This document shows positions 1 to 6,820 of a DNA stretch of 6,963 bases, piece after piece. The stretch comes from Allobrachymonas sp. (GTDB lineage: Bacteria > Pseudomonadota > Gammaproteobacteria > Burkholderiales > Burkholderiaceae_C). The DNA is taken from assembly GCA_012036375.1 (NCBI GenBank), contig JAAUOI010000158.1, positions 1-6,963 of the forward strand, written 5' to 3'. Each line of letters starts with the position of its first letter. Position 1 is the first letter of the stretch. The position numbers were made by a program, and so were the translations under genes. The notes under the pieces are model-generated. The model saw only the letters and a program-made list of their open reading frames with translations, did no database searches and was not told where the DNA came from.

Positions 1-478
1 ATGCCACGAAGGCCAAGCCATCGCCTTCGAGCTTTTGCATGATGAAGCCTTCGCCGCCGAAAAAGCCTACGCCGAGTTTTTGCTGGAACGCAATGCCAAG
101 GCTCACGCCGCGCGCTGCGGCCAAGAACGCATCTTTTGGCAGAGCAAAGTGCCGCCGAGCTCGCGCAGATTCATGGGCAAAATCTTGCCGGGGTAGGGTG
201 CGGCAAAAGCGACGCGCTGCTTGGCCTGCGCTTGGTTGGCATAAATCGTGGTGAACAGCGATTCGCCAGTCACGAGACGTTTGCCTGCGCCCATGAGCTT
301 GCCAAAAAACGCCGGTTTGCGCCGAGCCGTCGCCAAACACCGTGTCCATGCCGATGCCCGCGTCCATGAACATCATCGAGCCCGCTTCGCCAATCGCCGC
401 CTCGCCCGGATCGAGCTCAATCTCCACAAATTGCATTTCTGCGCCACGAATCTCGTAATCAATCACATCCATTGCCAT
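1..478 (-). CDS. AIM24/TIGR00266 family protein, 5' part, with two compensating frameshifts
   Basis: This minus-strand gene runs off the left edge. ATG at 478 follows an AAGGAG ribosome-binding site (about 489-494), and the protein opens MAMDVIDYEIRGAEMQF, then GEAGSMMFMDAG and MDTVFGDGS, typical of TIGR00266/AIM24 proteins (beta-rich, role in bacteria unclear). The starting frame is open from 478 to 1. However, the family-like middle (FFGKLMGAGKRL, TGESLFTT, AAPYPGKILPM) lies in a second frame, between about 310 and 136. The family match then returns to the first frame with FLAAARGVSLG, KLGVGFFGGEGF and MQKLEGDGLAFV. Relative to the family there is one extra base near 304-312 (next to A6) and one missing base near 134-137 (T4). 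Translated as it stands, about 58 residues would be out of register. Either these are sequencing errors or the gene is damaged. The family is confident; the state of the gene is not. Confidence 0.8.
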   Translation of the reverse strand, partial: MAMDVIDYEIRGAEMQFVEIELDPGEAAIGEAGSMMFMDAGIGMDTVFGDGSAQTGVFWQAHGRRQTSRDWRIAVHHDLCQPSAGQAARRFCRTLPRQDFAHESARARRHFALPKDAFLAAARGVSLGIAFQQKLGVGFFGGEGFIMQKLEGDGLAFVA

Positions 479-488
479 GAAGCTCTCC

Positions 489-494
489 TTGCGA
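489..494 (-). promoter_or_regulatory. Ribosome-binding site of the AIM24-like gene
   Basis: The minus-strand sequence AAGGAGAG ends about 8 bases before the ATG at 478. It is a strong Shine-Dalgarno match and fixes this start over the second in-frame ATG at 472. The 88-base gap to the divergent hydrolase must hold both promoters, but I see no convincing -35/-10 pair in it. Confidence 0.6.
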
Positions 495-566
495 AAAAGG
501 CGATTGTGCCAGCAGTCTGTGACCTACCTTGGCCATCACGCGCATACATTGCACTACGATGCTGCC

Positions 567-1324
567 ATGCTTCAAAGTTTAAAAATCATCGCTGGTCTGC
601 TGCTGTTGGGCTATGGTGCGATTTGCCTGCTCTTGTTTTAGGCCAACGATCTCTGATTTATCACCCGCAGCCACGCAGCGTGAGCGCTGTGCCGCTGATG
701 CAAATGGTCAGCGGTGAGGTGCAATTGAATGTGTCGCATGCGCCCCGCGCATCTGCGCAAGCCGTGATTTATTTTGGTGGCAATGCAGAGGATGTGTCGG
801 CCAGCTTGCCGCAGCTTGCGGCCGCTTTTCCGCAAGCTGCCGTGTATGCCTTGCATTACCGGGGCTATGGCGGCAGCCAAGGTCAGCCCAGCGAAGCGGC
901 GCTGTTTGCCGATGGATTGGCGTTGCATGCGGCGGTGGCTCAAAAGCATGCGCAGATCATCGTGATCGGGCGCAGCTTGGGCTCGGGCGTGGCGGTCTAT
1001 GTGGCGAGCCGGCGGGCTGTGCAGCGCGTGGTGCTGGTGACGCCATATTCAAGCATTGCAGATGTGGCGGCGGCGCAGTTTCCTTGGATTCCTGTGCGAT
1101 GGCTTCTGAAAGATCCATTCGACTCTGTGCAGCATGTGGCGAACGTGAAAGCGCCCGTGCGCATCGTGGCGGCGCAACGCGATGAAGTGATTCCCGCTTG
1201 GAGCACGCAGAAGCTTTTTGAAGCAATTCCAGCGGCGCTGCGCTCACAGCATGTGATGACTGGCGCTGGGCACAATGATTTGAGTCAATTTCCAGAGTAT
1301 GCAAAGCTGCTTAATCAGCCTTAA
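567..1324 (+). CDS. Alpha/beta hydrolase with N-terminal membrane anchor (YfhR/BEM46-like), frameshifted
   Basis: Serine hydrolase of the S33/Hydrolase_4 (YfhR, BEM46) type; the substrate cannot be told from sequence. ATG at 567 starts a hydrophobic segment (KIIAGLLLLGYGAICLLLF), which reaches TAG at 639-641. In the adjacent frame the protein continues from 638 as LGQRSLIYHPQP, the usual sequence after the anchor in this family. One missing T in the run 636-639 (TTTT for TTTTT) explains the break. The rest is complete: HYRGYGGSQGQPSE, nucleophile Ser in GRSLGSG (codon 974-976), Asp in QRDEVIP (1181-1183) and His in GAGHNDLS (1271-1273). The repaired length is about 252 residues, normal for the family. 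The catalytic frame stays open upstream to 248, but that stretch is only the opposite strand of the AIM24 gene. No strong ribosome-binding site precedes 567. It is either a sequencing error or a pseudogene; the catalytic triad argues for recent damage or error. Confidence 0.8.
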
Positions 1325-1349
1325 GGTGCAATCCATACACTATGAATTC

Positions 1350-1383
1350 AATAGCATTCAGCGCATATTCTATGCCGGCTAGA
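1350..1383. repeat. Dispersed hairpin repeat, copy 1
   Basis: This 34-base stretch (AATAGCATTCAGCGCATATT, then CTATGCCGGCTAGA) matches 6821-6854 at 30 of 34 positions in the same orientation. GCATA and TATGC flank TTC and can pair, with further AGC/GCT pairing outside. It begins 26 bases after the hydrolase stop. It resembles intergenic repeats (ATAGC...GCGC...GCTAGAGGC) I recall as abundant in Comamonadaceae; that link is from memory. It may act as an RNA hairpin behind the hydrolase gene. Confidence 0.65.
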
Positions 1384-1510
1384 TGTCAATTTGGCCTAAA
1401 AAATTGCCCCTGGCAAGGGTTTATCCGCTGTCTGCGCGATGAACTATTGCTGCACGCTGGCATCTTCTGAACTCCCACTGCCTCACAACCCATTTCTACA
1501 GGAGCACTCC

Positions 1511-2416
1511 ATGACCCCGATCACCCCCGGCAAACGCCTCACCGCCGCAGATTTTGACCAAGAGCTTTTGATTTTGTTTGATGCCTATGTGCATGGCGGC
1601 ATGGATCGCCGTGGCTTTTTGCAGCAGGCAGAAAAGTTTGCCAAAGGCGGCTTGACGGCGGCGGCGATTTTGGCCTCACTCCAGCCGAATTTCGCTGCCG
1701 CCCAAGTCGTCCCCAAAGACGATGCGCGGCTCAAAACCGAAACCGTCACCGTCAATTCCCCCGATGGCTATGGCAGCATCAAAGCCTATGTGGCCAAGCC
1801 CGCTAACTCCTCGGGCAAACTCCCCGCCGTGCTCGTGATCCATGAAAATCGCGGCCTCAATCCGCACATTGAAGACATCACGCGCCGCATCGCGCTCGAC
1901 GGCTATGTAGCTTTCGCCCCCGATGCGCTCACCTCTTTGGGCGGCTATCCGGGCGATGAAGACAAAGCCCGCGCGGATTTTGCAAAATTAGATCAGGCCA
2001 AAACGCGCAACGACTTTCTCGCTAGCTACGCCCATCTCAAAGCCCGCGCCGATGTCACTTCAAAAATCGGCGCAGTGGGCTTTTGCTATGGCGGCGGCAT
2101 GGTGCATTTCCTCTCAACGCGCTTGCCCGATTTGGCAGCTGGCGTGCCGTTTTATGGCAACCATCCTGCGGCTGAAGAGGCTGTCAAAGTCAAATCGCCT
2201 CTGCAAATTCACTTCGCTGGCATTGATGAGCGCATCAACGCCGCTTGGCCAGCATATGAGGCCGCGCTCAAAGCCGCAGGCGCTCGTTATGCAGCGCACA
2301 TCTACGCAGGCACGCAACACGGTTTCAACAACGACACCACGCCGCGCTTTGACGCGGCTGCGGCCAAACTGGCGTGGGAGCGGACTCTTTCGTTCTTTAA
2401 GCAGCATTTGGTTTAA
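1511..2416 (+). CDS. Dienelactone hydrolase family protein (YghX-like) with Tat-type N-terminus
   Basis: Alpha/beta hydrolase of the dienelactone hydrolase (carboxymethylenebutenolidase) family, YghX-like subgroup, 301 residues. The start is the ATG at 1511, 5 bases after AGGAG (1501 region); an upstream in-frame ATG at 1439 has no ribosome-binding site. Residues 33-38 read RRGFLQ followed by a hydrophobic stretch ending AAAQ near 65, which looks like a twin-arginine signal, although about 30 residues precede the arginines. The DLH domain follows from about residue 75: VLVIHENRG with Glu112, nucleophile Cys192 in GFCYGGG, Asp239 in GIDERIN and His270 in QHGFNN. All family catalytic residues are present, so it should be active, probably exported. 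Bacterial YghX-type enzymes have no well-settled substrate and the neighbours show no aromatic-degradation pathway, so I do not assign dienelactone as substrate. Confidence 0.9.
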   Translation: MTPITPGKRLTAADFDQELLILFDAYVHGGMDRRGFLQQAEKFAKGGLTAAAILASLQPNFAAAQVVPKDDARLKTETVTVNSPDGYGSIKAYVAKPANSSGKLPAVLVIHENRGLNPHIEDITRRIALDGYVAFAPDALTSLGGYPGDEDKARADFAKLDQAKTRNDFLASYAHLKARADVTSKIGAVGFCYGGGMVHFLSTRLPDLAAGVPFYGNHPAAEEAVKVKSPLQIHFAGIDERINAAWPAYEAALKAAGARYAAHIYAGTQHGFNNDTTPRFDAAAAKLAWERTLSFFKQHLV

Positions 2417-2746
2417 CTGAGATTGTCCATGAGGTGGCGCTTCGTGCCTACATGGGCTCGCGTAGCTGCTTCTCGGTCATTTTTGCCCTTATTTTCTCAG
2501 CCGTAGCACCGCTACGACTGAGAAAATGCGGCCAAAACTGCCTCGAAAACCCGCTCGCGATAGTCCCAAGCCCTAACGGGAAATCTGGCTTTAATTTTTT
2601 GCTGGTATCTGACGGCTTGTGGTTTGTTCTCGCAAGCAGGTCAGGTTGACAACTATCACAACCCAGTGCCAACGAGCAGGCATCTCCCTGTGGGACTTTT
2701 TATGTGATGACTGTGCGCATCAACGCGGGTGTGATGCAGCCAACAA
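2417..2746. other. Non-coding gap between convergent genes
   Basis: These 330 bases separate the stop of the DLH gene from the stop of the isomerase gene on the other strand. Short open frames run through it on both strands (for example 2434-2649 and 2448-2672), but they read through a palindrome, lack family features and have no ribosome-binding site. The main content is the palindrome at 2491-2527. A small hairpin TCCC-TGT-GGGA followed by CTTTTTA (about 2685-2704) could be a weak terminator for the plus strand. I see no RNA gene. Confidence 0.6.
2491..2527. repeat. Palindrome with 17-bp arms and 3-base loop
   Basis: Left arm ATTTTCTCAGCCGTAGC (2491-2507) and right arm GCTACGACTGAGAAAAT (2511-2527) are inverted complements apart from one mismatch (C2502 against A2517), around the loop ACC. 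Weaker pairing continues outward: TCGCG..., TTTT and GCC patches on the left at about 2458-2488 mirror the right side at about 2530-2562. It has no T tract after the right arm, so it is not a classical terminator, but it sits where convergent transcripts would end. It could be a REP-like dispersed element or a bidirectional transcript end. Confidence 0.75.
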
Positions 2747-3601
2747 TCAGAATCCAGCTTTGAAATTGTGCAGCCAGCCTAGGCCGCCAGATGTGCCTCC
2801 TGGCTGGCCACCATTTTTAGGGCGATATTCACAACCAATCCAGCCTTGCCAGTTGCACTGCGTGCCCACCTCATCTATAACAGTGAACAAATAATCGTAG
2901 TTCAACTCGCCTCTATCTGGCTCATGCCGCTGTGGTACACCAGCGATTTGAAAATGGCCGACATTGCCAGTGGGCAGGTATTTGCGAATCTTCATCGCCA
3001 CATCGCCTTCGACGATTTGGCAGTGATACAGATCCATTTGCACTTTGAGATGACGAGCGCCCACTTCTTCAATGATTTCGTGCGCATGATCTTGGCGGTT
3101 CAAAAAGAATCGCGGAATATCGCGGGTGTTGATGGGTTCAATCAACACATCAAGCCCTGACTTGGCGGCAAGAGAAGCTGCCCAACGAAGGTTGCTCACG
3201 TAAGTGGCTTGTACGTCTTCGCGGCTCAAACCTTCAGGAATCAGTCCGGCCATGAGGTGGATGCGGGGCGATTTCAAAACCTCGGCGTAGCGCAAGGCCA
3301 GCTCAATGCCCGCTTTGAATTCTGCCTCTCTGCCAGGTATGCAGGCTGTGCCGCGCATGCCCTGGGTATCCCAAGCCGCAGCGATGCTGTCCGCATCCGT
3401 GCCGCCCGCAGGCGCATTGAAAAGCACTTGTTGTAAGTCGTTGGCTTTGAGTCGAGCTGCGAGTTCGACCTGAGGGTAAGCGTAGGGAAATAGATACTCT
3501 ACAGCCTTGAATCCATCATGTGCCGCCGCTTCAAAGCGCTCTAAAAACGGCAGTTCAGGATACATCATCGATAAATTAGCAGCAAATTGAAGCCTACTCA
3601 T
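2747..3601 (-). CDS. otnI: OtnI/Hyi-type isomerase (2-oxo-tetronate or hydroxypyruvate isomerase)
   Basis: TIM-barrel sugar isomerase of the Hyi/YgbM/OtnI family, 284 residues against about 258 in E. coli. It opens [11 protein letters not shown] and carries [10 protein letters not shown]. The putative metal and substrate residues are Glu155 (LIEPIN), Asp190 (QMDLYH, with His193), Gln218 (GHFQIA) and Glu258 (GCEYRP). The extra length is a loop before residue 85 and a Gly-rich insertion after EYRP. OtnI converts 2-oxo-tetronate to 3-oxo-tetronate; Hyi converts hydroxypyruvate to tartronate semialdehyde. The LtnD-like gene 36 bases upstream favours the first. The ATG at 3601 is the earliest possible start, because TAG lies three codons upstream. 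Its ribosome-binding site is weak and it overlaps the stop of an 11-codon frame (ATGA), so it may rely on translation from upstream. Family certain, substrate inferred. Confidence 0.85.
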   Translation of the reverse strand: MSRLQFAANLSMMYPELPFLERFEAAAHDGFKAVEYLFPYAYPQVELAARLKANDLQQVLFNAPAGGTDADSIAAAWDTQGMRGTACIPGREAEFKAGIELALRYAEVLKSPRIHLMAGLIPEGLSREDVQATYVSNLRWAASLAAKSGLDVLIEPINTRDIPRFFLNRQDHAHEIIEEVGARHLKVQMDLYHCQIVEGDVAMKIRKYLPTGNVGHFQIAGVPQRHEPDRGELNYDYLFTVIDEVGTQCNWQGWIGCEYRPKNGGQPGGTSGGLGWLHNFKAGF

Positions 3602-3637
3602 TCTTGTCTACTTTCGTTAAACGTATCGCTCATGTCC

Positions 3638-4549
3638 TTAAGCTTCTTTTTTCGGTAGTTCAATGCCGGGGAATATTTTAATCACCGCACTGTCATCTTC
3701 CTTGGCAAAGCCTGCGGTCGATGCTTGCATGAACATTTGATGCGCTGTCGAGGACAGCGGCAGCGGGAATTTGCTCGCACGCGCCATATCCAGCACGAGC
3801 CCCAAGTCTTTCACGAAAATATCCACGGCTGAAAGTGGTGTGTAATCCGCAGCCAGCACATGCGCCATGCGGTTTTCAAACATCCAGCTGTTACCCGCGC
3901 TATGAGTGATCACCTCATACAGCGCTTTTGCATCGACACCCTCGCGCAAGCCCAGCGCCATCGCCTCAGCTGCTGCGGCGATATGCACGCCCGCCAGCAA
4001 TTGATTGATGATCTTCACCTTGCTGCCCGCGCCCGCTTTATCGCCCAGCTTGTAAAGCGTGCCAGCCATCGCACGCAGACAAGGCTCGGCGACGGCATAC
4101 GCCTGAGGTTTGCCCGCGCTCATCATCGTCATTTCGCCGCTAGCCGCGCGGGCTGCGCCGCCAGAAATCGGTGCGTCAATATACAAAATACCCATCGCCT
4201 CCAGCCGAGCTTCCATTGCGATTGACCAATTCGGATCTACAGTAGAGCACATCACAAACACGCTGCCAGGCTTCATGGCTCGTGCACAACCTTTTTCGCC
4301 AAAAAGCAAATCCTCTGTTTGTGCGGCGTTCACCACGACCGACACAATCACTTGGCAGTTGTGAGCCAAGTCTGCCGGTGATGTGCATGCCGTGCCACCC
4401 TCTCGTGCAAATGCAGCAGACACTTCGCTTCGGACATCGAACACAAAGGGCGAATAACCCGCGCGGCGCAGGGATTTGGCCATGCCACTGCCCATGGCAC
4501 CAAGGCCAATCAATCCAACCGATGCTTTGATCATGTAGCTAATGGACAT
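3638..4549 (-). CDS. ltnD: L-threonate dehydrogenase-like NAD-binding beta-hydroxyacid dehydrogenase
   Basis: Member of the 3-hydroxyisobutyrate dehydrogenase superfamily, 303 residues. The Rossmann motif is GLIGLGAMGSGMA (12-24), the substrate signature DAPISGGAARAASGEM (125-140), the catalytic lysine is Lys179 in SKVKIINQLL with Asn182, and the C-terminal helical part contains VDIFVKDLGLVLD. SVVVNAAQTE (70-79) resembles LtnD rather than GlxR, which has a P-D-T-P-type sequence there. LtnD oxidises L-threonate to 2-oxo-tetronate with NAD in the cytoplasm; tartronate semialdehyde or 3-hydroxyisobutyrate are the alternatives. The ATG at 4549 has AGGA about 10 bases upstream; the ATG at 4534 (MIKASVGLIG) is a shorter option with no clear site. 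The gene lies 86 bases after tdk and 36 bases before the isomerase on the same strand, so the last two are probably one transcript. Confidence 0.85.
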   Translation of the reverse strand: MSISYMIKASVGLIGLGAMGSGMAKSLRRAGYSPFVFDVRSEVSAAFAREGGTACTSPADLAHNCQVIVSVVVNAAQTEDLLFGEKGCARAMKPGSVFVMCSTVDPNWSIAMEARLEAMGILYIDAPISGGAARAASGEMTMMSAGKPQAYAVAEPCLRAMAGTLYKLGDKAGAGSKVKIINQLLAGVHIAAAAEAMALGLREGVDAKALYEVITHSAGNSWMFENRMAHVLAADYTPLSAVDIFVKDLGLVLDMARASKFPLPLSSTAHQMFMQASTAGFAKEDDSAVIKIFPGIELPKKEA

Positions 4550-4635
4550 AAAGCGGTCATCCTAGTTCAAACAAGACGAGAAAGCCAATCGTATCTCTTT
4601 GCGGTTGCGAGCAGTCTGTTACGGTAAACCTTGGC

Positions 4636-5217
4636 TCAAGCCGTCTGATAAAAGCAATCAGGGCACAGCGCCCGATAGCGCGTGTTGCCGCCGATTAAGA
4701 CCTGAGAGCCTTCCAAGATTCGGTTGCCCTCATCATCAAAGCGCGCATTCATGCTGGCTTTTTTGCCGCAGTCACAAATCGTTTTCATCTCTTCGACATC
4801 GTCTGCCAAGGTCAGCAGGGCAGCCGAGCCGGGGAAGGCTTTGCCTTGGAAATCACTACGAATGCCGTAACACATCACGGGCGTGCGGTGCTCATGCGCC
4901 CAGCGGTGCAATTCTTCAACTTGTTGAAGGGTTAAAAATTGTGCTTCATCAATCAAAACGCAGGCTAATTTTGCAATCCTGTGCTGCAATTGGGTGGCGG
5001 CGATACGCTCGGTGATACGTTGCTCTGCGTTGAACGTTGTGGCCTCGCGCGTGAGACCTAGGCGAGAGGCGATATTGCCTTTGCCATCGCGGTTGTCCAG
5101 CTCGGCCGTGAGCAGGGCGACTTGCATGCCGCGCTCTTCGTAGTTGAAGGCGGCTTGCAGGAGGGCTGTGGATTTGCCAGCGTTCATCGCGGCATAGCGG
5201 AAATACAGTTTGGCCAT
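4636..5217 (-). CDS. tdk: Thymidine kinase (type II)
   Basis: Cytoplasmic salvage enzyme that phosphorylates thymidine to dTMP with ATP. Full family length, 193 residues. The P-loop is AAMNAGKST (9-17), the Walker B-like segment with the catalytic base is LIDEAQF (Glu91), and the substrate-closing region is YGIRSDFQGKAFPGS (117-131). Zinc-ligand cysteines lie at ICDCGKKA (148, 150) and CPDC (185, 188), although the first pair is CxC rather than CxxC, so which of them binds is uncertain. IGGNTRYRALC is the usual C-terminal thymidine-binding stretch. The start is the ATG at 5217, with no strong ribosome-binding site; a right-end repeat arm lies only 13 bases upstream. It is transcribed toward ltnD but has no functional link to it. 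Intact, no oddities in the coding frame. Confidence 0.97.
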   Translation of the reverse strand: MAKLYFRYAAMNAGKSTALLQAAFNYEERGMQVALLTAELDNRDGKGNIASRLGLTREATTFNAEQRITERIAATQLQHRIAKLACVLIDEAQFLTLQQVEELHRWAHEHRTPVMCYGIRSDFQGKAFPGSAALLTLADDVEEMKTICDCGKKASMNARFDDEGNRILEGSQVLIGGNTRYRALCPDCFYQTA

Positions 5218-5230
5218 ATTCGTTTGTCTA

Positions 5231-5380
5231 GGTAACGCGAAAACCGCGAAAAGAACGCAAAAAACGCGAAAAAATCAGTGGGAAGGTTCAAAAATCACTT
5301 TAGAAGTTTTGATATTCATGGAAATGATTAGCCATTTCTTTTTGCGATTTTCGCGTTCTTTTCGCGTTTTTCGCGTTACC
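5231..5380. repeat. Long inverted repeat made of phased AACGCGAAAA-type units
   Basis: The left arm (5231-5272) and the inverted complement of the right arm (5339-5380) agree at 38 of 42 positions, starting GGTAACGCGAAAA and separated by 66 bases. Each arm is itself a degenerate array of roughly 10-bp units (ACGCGAAAA). In the left arm A-tracts centre near 5241, 5250, 5261 and 5271, about one helical turn apart, a pattern expected to curve DNA. It fills most of the gap between the divergent tdk and UMF1 genes. I see no clear target-site duplication and no coding sequence in the spacer. It may be a dispersed MITE-like element, a curved promoter region or a hairpin in both leaders. Confidence 0.8.
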
Positions 5381-5404
5381 TTGTATGCTGCAACCAAACT
5401 TCTT

Positions 5405-5409
5405 AGGAA
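5405..5409 (+). promoter_or_regulatory. Ribosome-binding site of the UMF1 transporter
   Basis: AGGAA lies 4 bases before the ATG at 5414. This decides the start: the same frame stays open back to 5210, but those 68 extra codons only translate the inverted repeat and the start region of tdk on the other strand, and they do not resemble any transporter. Confidence 0.65.
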
Positions 5410-5413
5410 ATTT

Positions 5414-6724
5414 ATGGCCATCTTCAGTCAAGACGCACTCAACCCCGGTGTGAAAAAGCGTGAGGTGTTTGGCTGGGCGATGTATGACTTTGCCAATTCG
5501 GGCTACACCACGGTGGTAATCACGGCTGTGTACGCCACGTATTTCGTCGGTGGCATTGCGCAAAAGGCTGAGTGGGCCACCTTTGCTTGGACTCTTGCGC
5601 TGTCGATCTCTTATGCCATCGTCATGCTTACCATGCCCAGCATCGGTGCGTATGCCGACATGCGGGCTGCGAAAAAGCGGCTCTTGATGATTTTCACGGC
5701 GGGCTGCGTGGTTGGTACGCTCGGTCTGGCATTCACGGGGCCGGGCACAGTTGCGTTGGCGTTTTGTCTCATCATCATTTCCAATTTGTTTTATAGCTAT
5801 GGCGAAACGCTCACTGCAGCCTTTCTGCCCGAGCTGGCCAAACCTGACGCTTTAGGCAAGGTAAGCGGCTGGGGCTGGAGCTTTGGCTATTTTGGTGGCA
5901 TGCTCGCTTTGGGCATTTGCTTAGGCTACGTGCTTTGGGCGCAGGGTCAAGGTATGTCGGCAGATCAATTCGTTCCTGTGACGATAGTGATCACGGCCTT
6001 GATTTACGGCGCGGCAGCCTTGGTCACGTTCAAGCTTCTGAGCGAGCGAGCCATGCCAAAGCCCGACGCGATGCAAACAAGTGGTTTTAAAGCCTCTTTT
6101 GCCCAGCTTAAAACCAGCCTTGCGCAGCTCAAAAACTTCCCGGATTTCAAGACGCTGCTGCTATGCGCGGTGTTTTACCAAGGCGGTGTGATGGTGGCGA
6201 TTTCGATTGCGGCAATTTATGCCGAGCAGGTGATTGGCTTTCAACCGCAAGAGACGATGATGCTGATTTTTGCGCTGAACCTAGCGGCGGCGGTGGGCGC
6301 GTTTGCGTTTGGCTATTTTCAGGATCGCGTGGGGCACAAGATCGGGCTGGGCGTGACGCTGCTGGGCTGGATCGCCACTTGCGCCATCGCCGCGCTGACT
6401 ACCACCAAGGGCGGCTTTTGGTATGCCGCCGCGCTCGCGGGCATTTGCATGGGTTCGAGCCAGTCGGCTGGCCGTGCGATGGCAGGGCTTTTCGCACCCC
6501 AAGCCCAGCTCGCAGAGTTCTACAGCCTCTGGGGCTTTGCCACGCGATTGGCCAGCATCATCGGGCCGCTGGCCTATGGCTCGATGACTTGGGCGACGGG
6601 GGGCAATCAGCGCATGGCGATTGCTTCGACCTCGGTGTTGTTCATCGCGGGTTTGATCGTATTGGCTCGGATTGATGTGGAGCGGGGCAAAGGCTGCAGC
6701 TGCTTGATTGGTTGGGATTCGTAG
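5414..6724 (+). CDS. MFS transporter, UMF1 / Atg22-like family
   Basis: Inner-membrane protein of about 12 predicted helices, 436 residues, in the unknown major facilitator-1 (UMF1, Atg22-like) family. The family opening REVFGWAMYDFANSGYTTVV (17-36) is clear. Other marks are DMRAAKKRLL (82-91) in the loop after helix 2, SGWGWSFGYFGGMLALG (151-167), a hydrophilic central loop at about 210-245, YFQDRVGHK (301-309) after helix 8, SSQSAGRAMAGLF (348-360) and LWGFATRLASIIGPLAYG (372-389). The substrate is unknown for bacterial members. The last residues (KGCSCLIGWDS) do not look like the usual charged, Ala-rich tail. In the next frame the sequence would read KAAAA and stop at 6707, so one extra G near 6683-6693 is possible. 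The gene is divergent from tdk and stands alone. Confidence 0.9.
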   Translation: MAIFSQDALNPGVKKREVFGWAMYDFANSGYTTVVITAVYATYFVGGIAQKAEWATFAWTLALSISYAIVMLTMPSIGAYADMRAAKKRLLMIFTAGCVVGTLGLAFTGPGTVALAFCLIIISNLFYSYGETLTAAFLPELAKPDALGKVSGWGWSFGYFGGMLALGICLGYVLWAQGQGMSADQFVPVTIVITALIYGAAALVTFKLLSERAMPKPDAMQTSGFKASFAQLKTSLAQLKNFPDFKTLLLCAVFYQGGVMVAISIAAIYAEQVIGFQPQETMMLIFALNLAAAVGAFAFGYFQDRVGHKIGLGVTLLGWIATCAIAALTTTKGGFWYAAALAGICMGSSQSAGRAMAGLFAPQAQLAEFYSLWGFATRLASIIGPLAYGSMTWATGGNQRMAIASTSVLFIAGLIVLARIDVERGKGCSCLIGWDS

Positions 6725-6820
6725 CCGAGGCAGATTGTTCTCGTTGGGTGGCCGGTAGGCATCCTGTGCGCAAGGACTCTTGTGCGCTTTACGGAATTCG
6801 AGTAAATTTACTACAAATAT
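6725..6820. other. Intergenic stretch after the UMF1 gene
   Basis: Only a short direct repeat, TGTGCGC spaced by nine bases (about 6767-6789), and an imperfect GCGCAAG/CTTGTGCGC pairing are visible. They could form a weak transcript-ending hairpin, but no T run follows. Nothing in it supports a gene. Confidence 0.35.

Noticed and set aside
248..566. Long upstream extension of the hydrolase frame (start near 248)
   Set aside because: These codons are the opposite strand of the AIM24-like gene and resemble no hydrolase; the membrane anchor starting at 567 in the adjacent frame is the expected N-terminus.
1398..1416. Minus-strand terminator: TTGCC-AGG-GGCAA then TTTTTT
   Set aside because: The stem is only 5 bp and no minus-strand gene lies upstream that would need it.
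2434..2672. Small open frames on both strands in the convergent gap
   Set aside because: They read through the palindrome, have no ribosome-binding site and show no recognisable domain.
5210..5413. N-terminal extension of the UMF1 transporter frame
   Set aside because: It translates the A-tract inverted repeat; the ATG at 5414 with AGGAA and the family N-terminus right after it give the real start.
6163..6675. 170-residue open frame inside the UMF1 gene
   Set aside because: It is a shifted-frame shadow of the transporter, whose own frame shows clear family motifs throughout this region.
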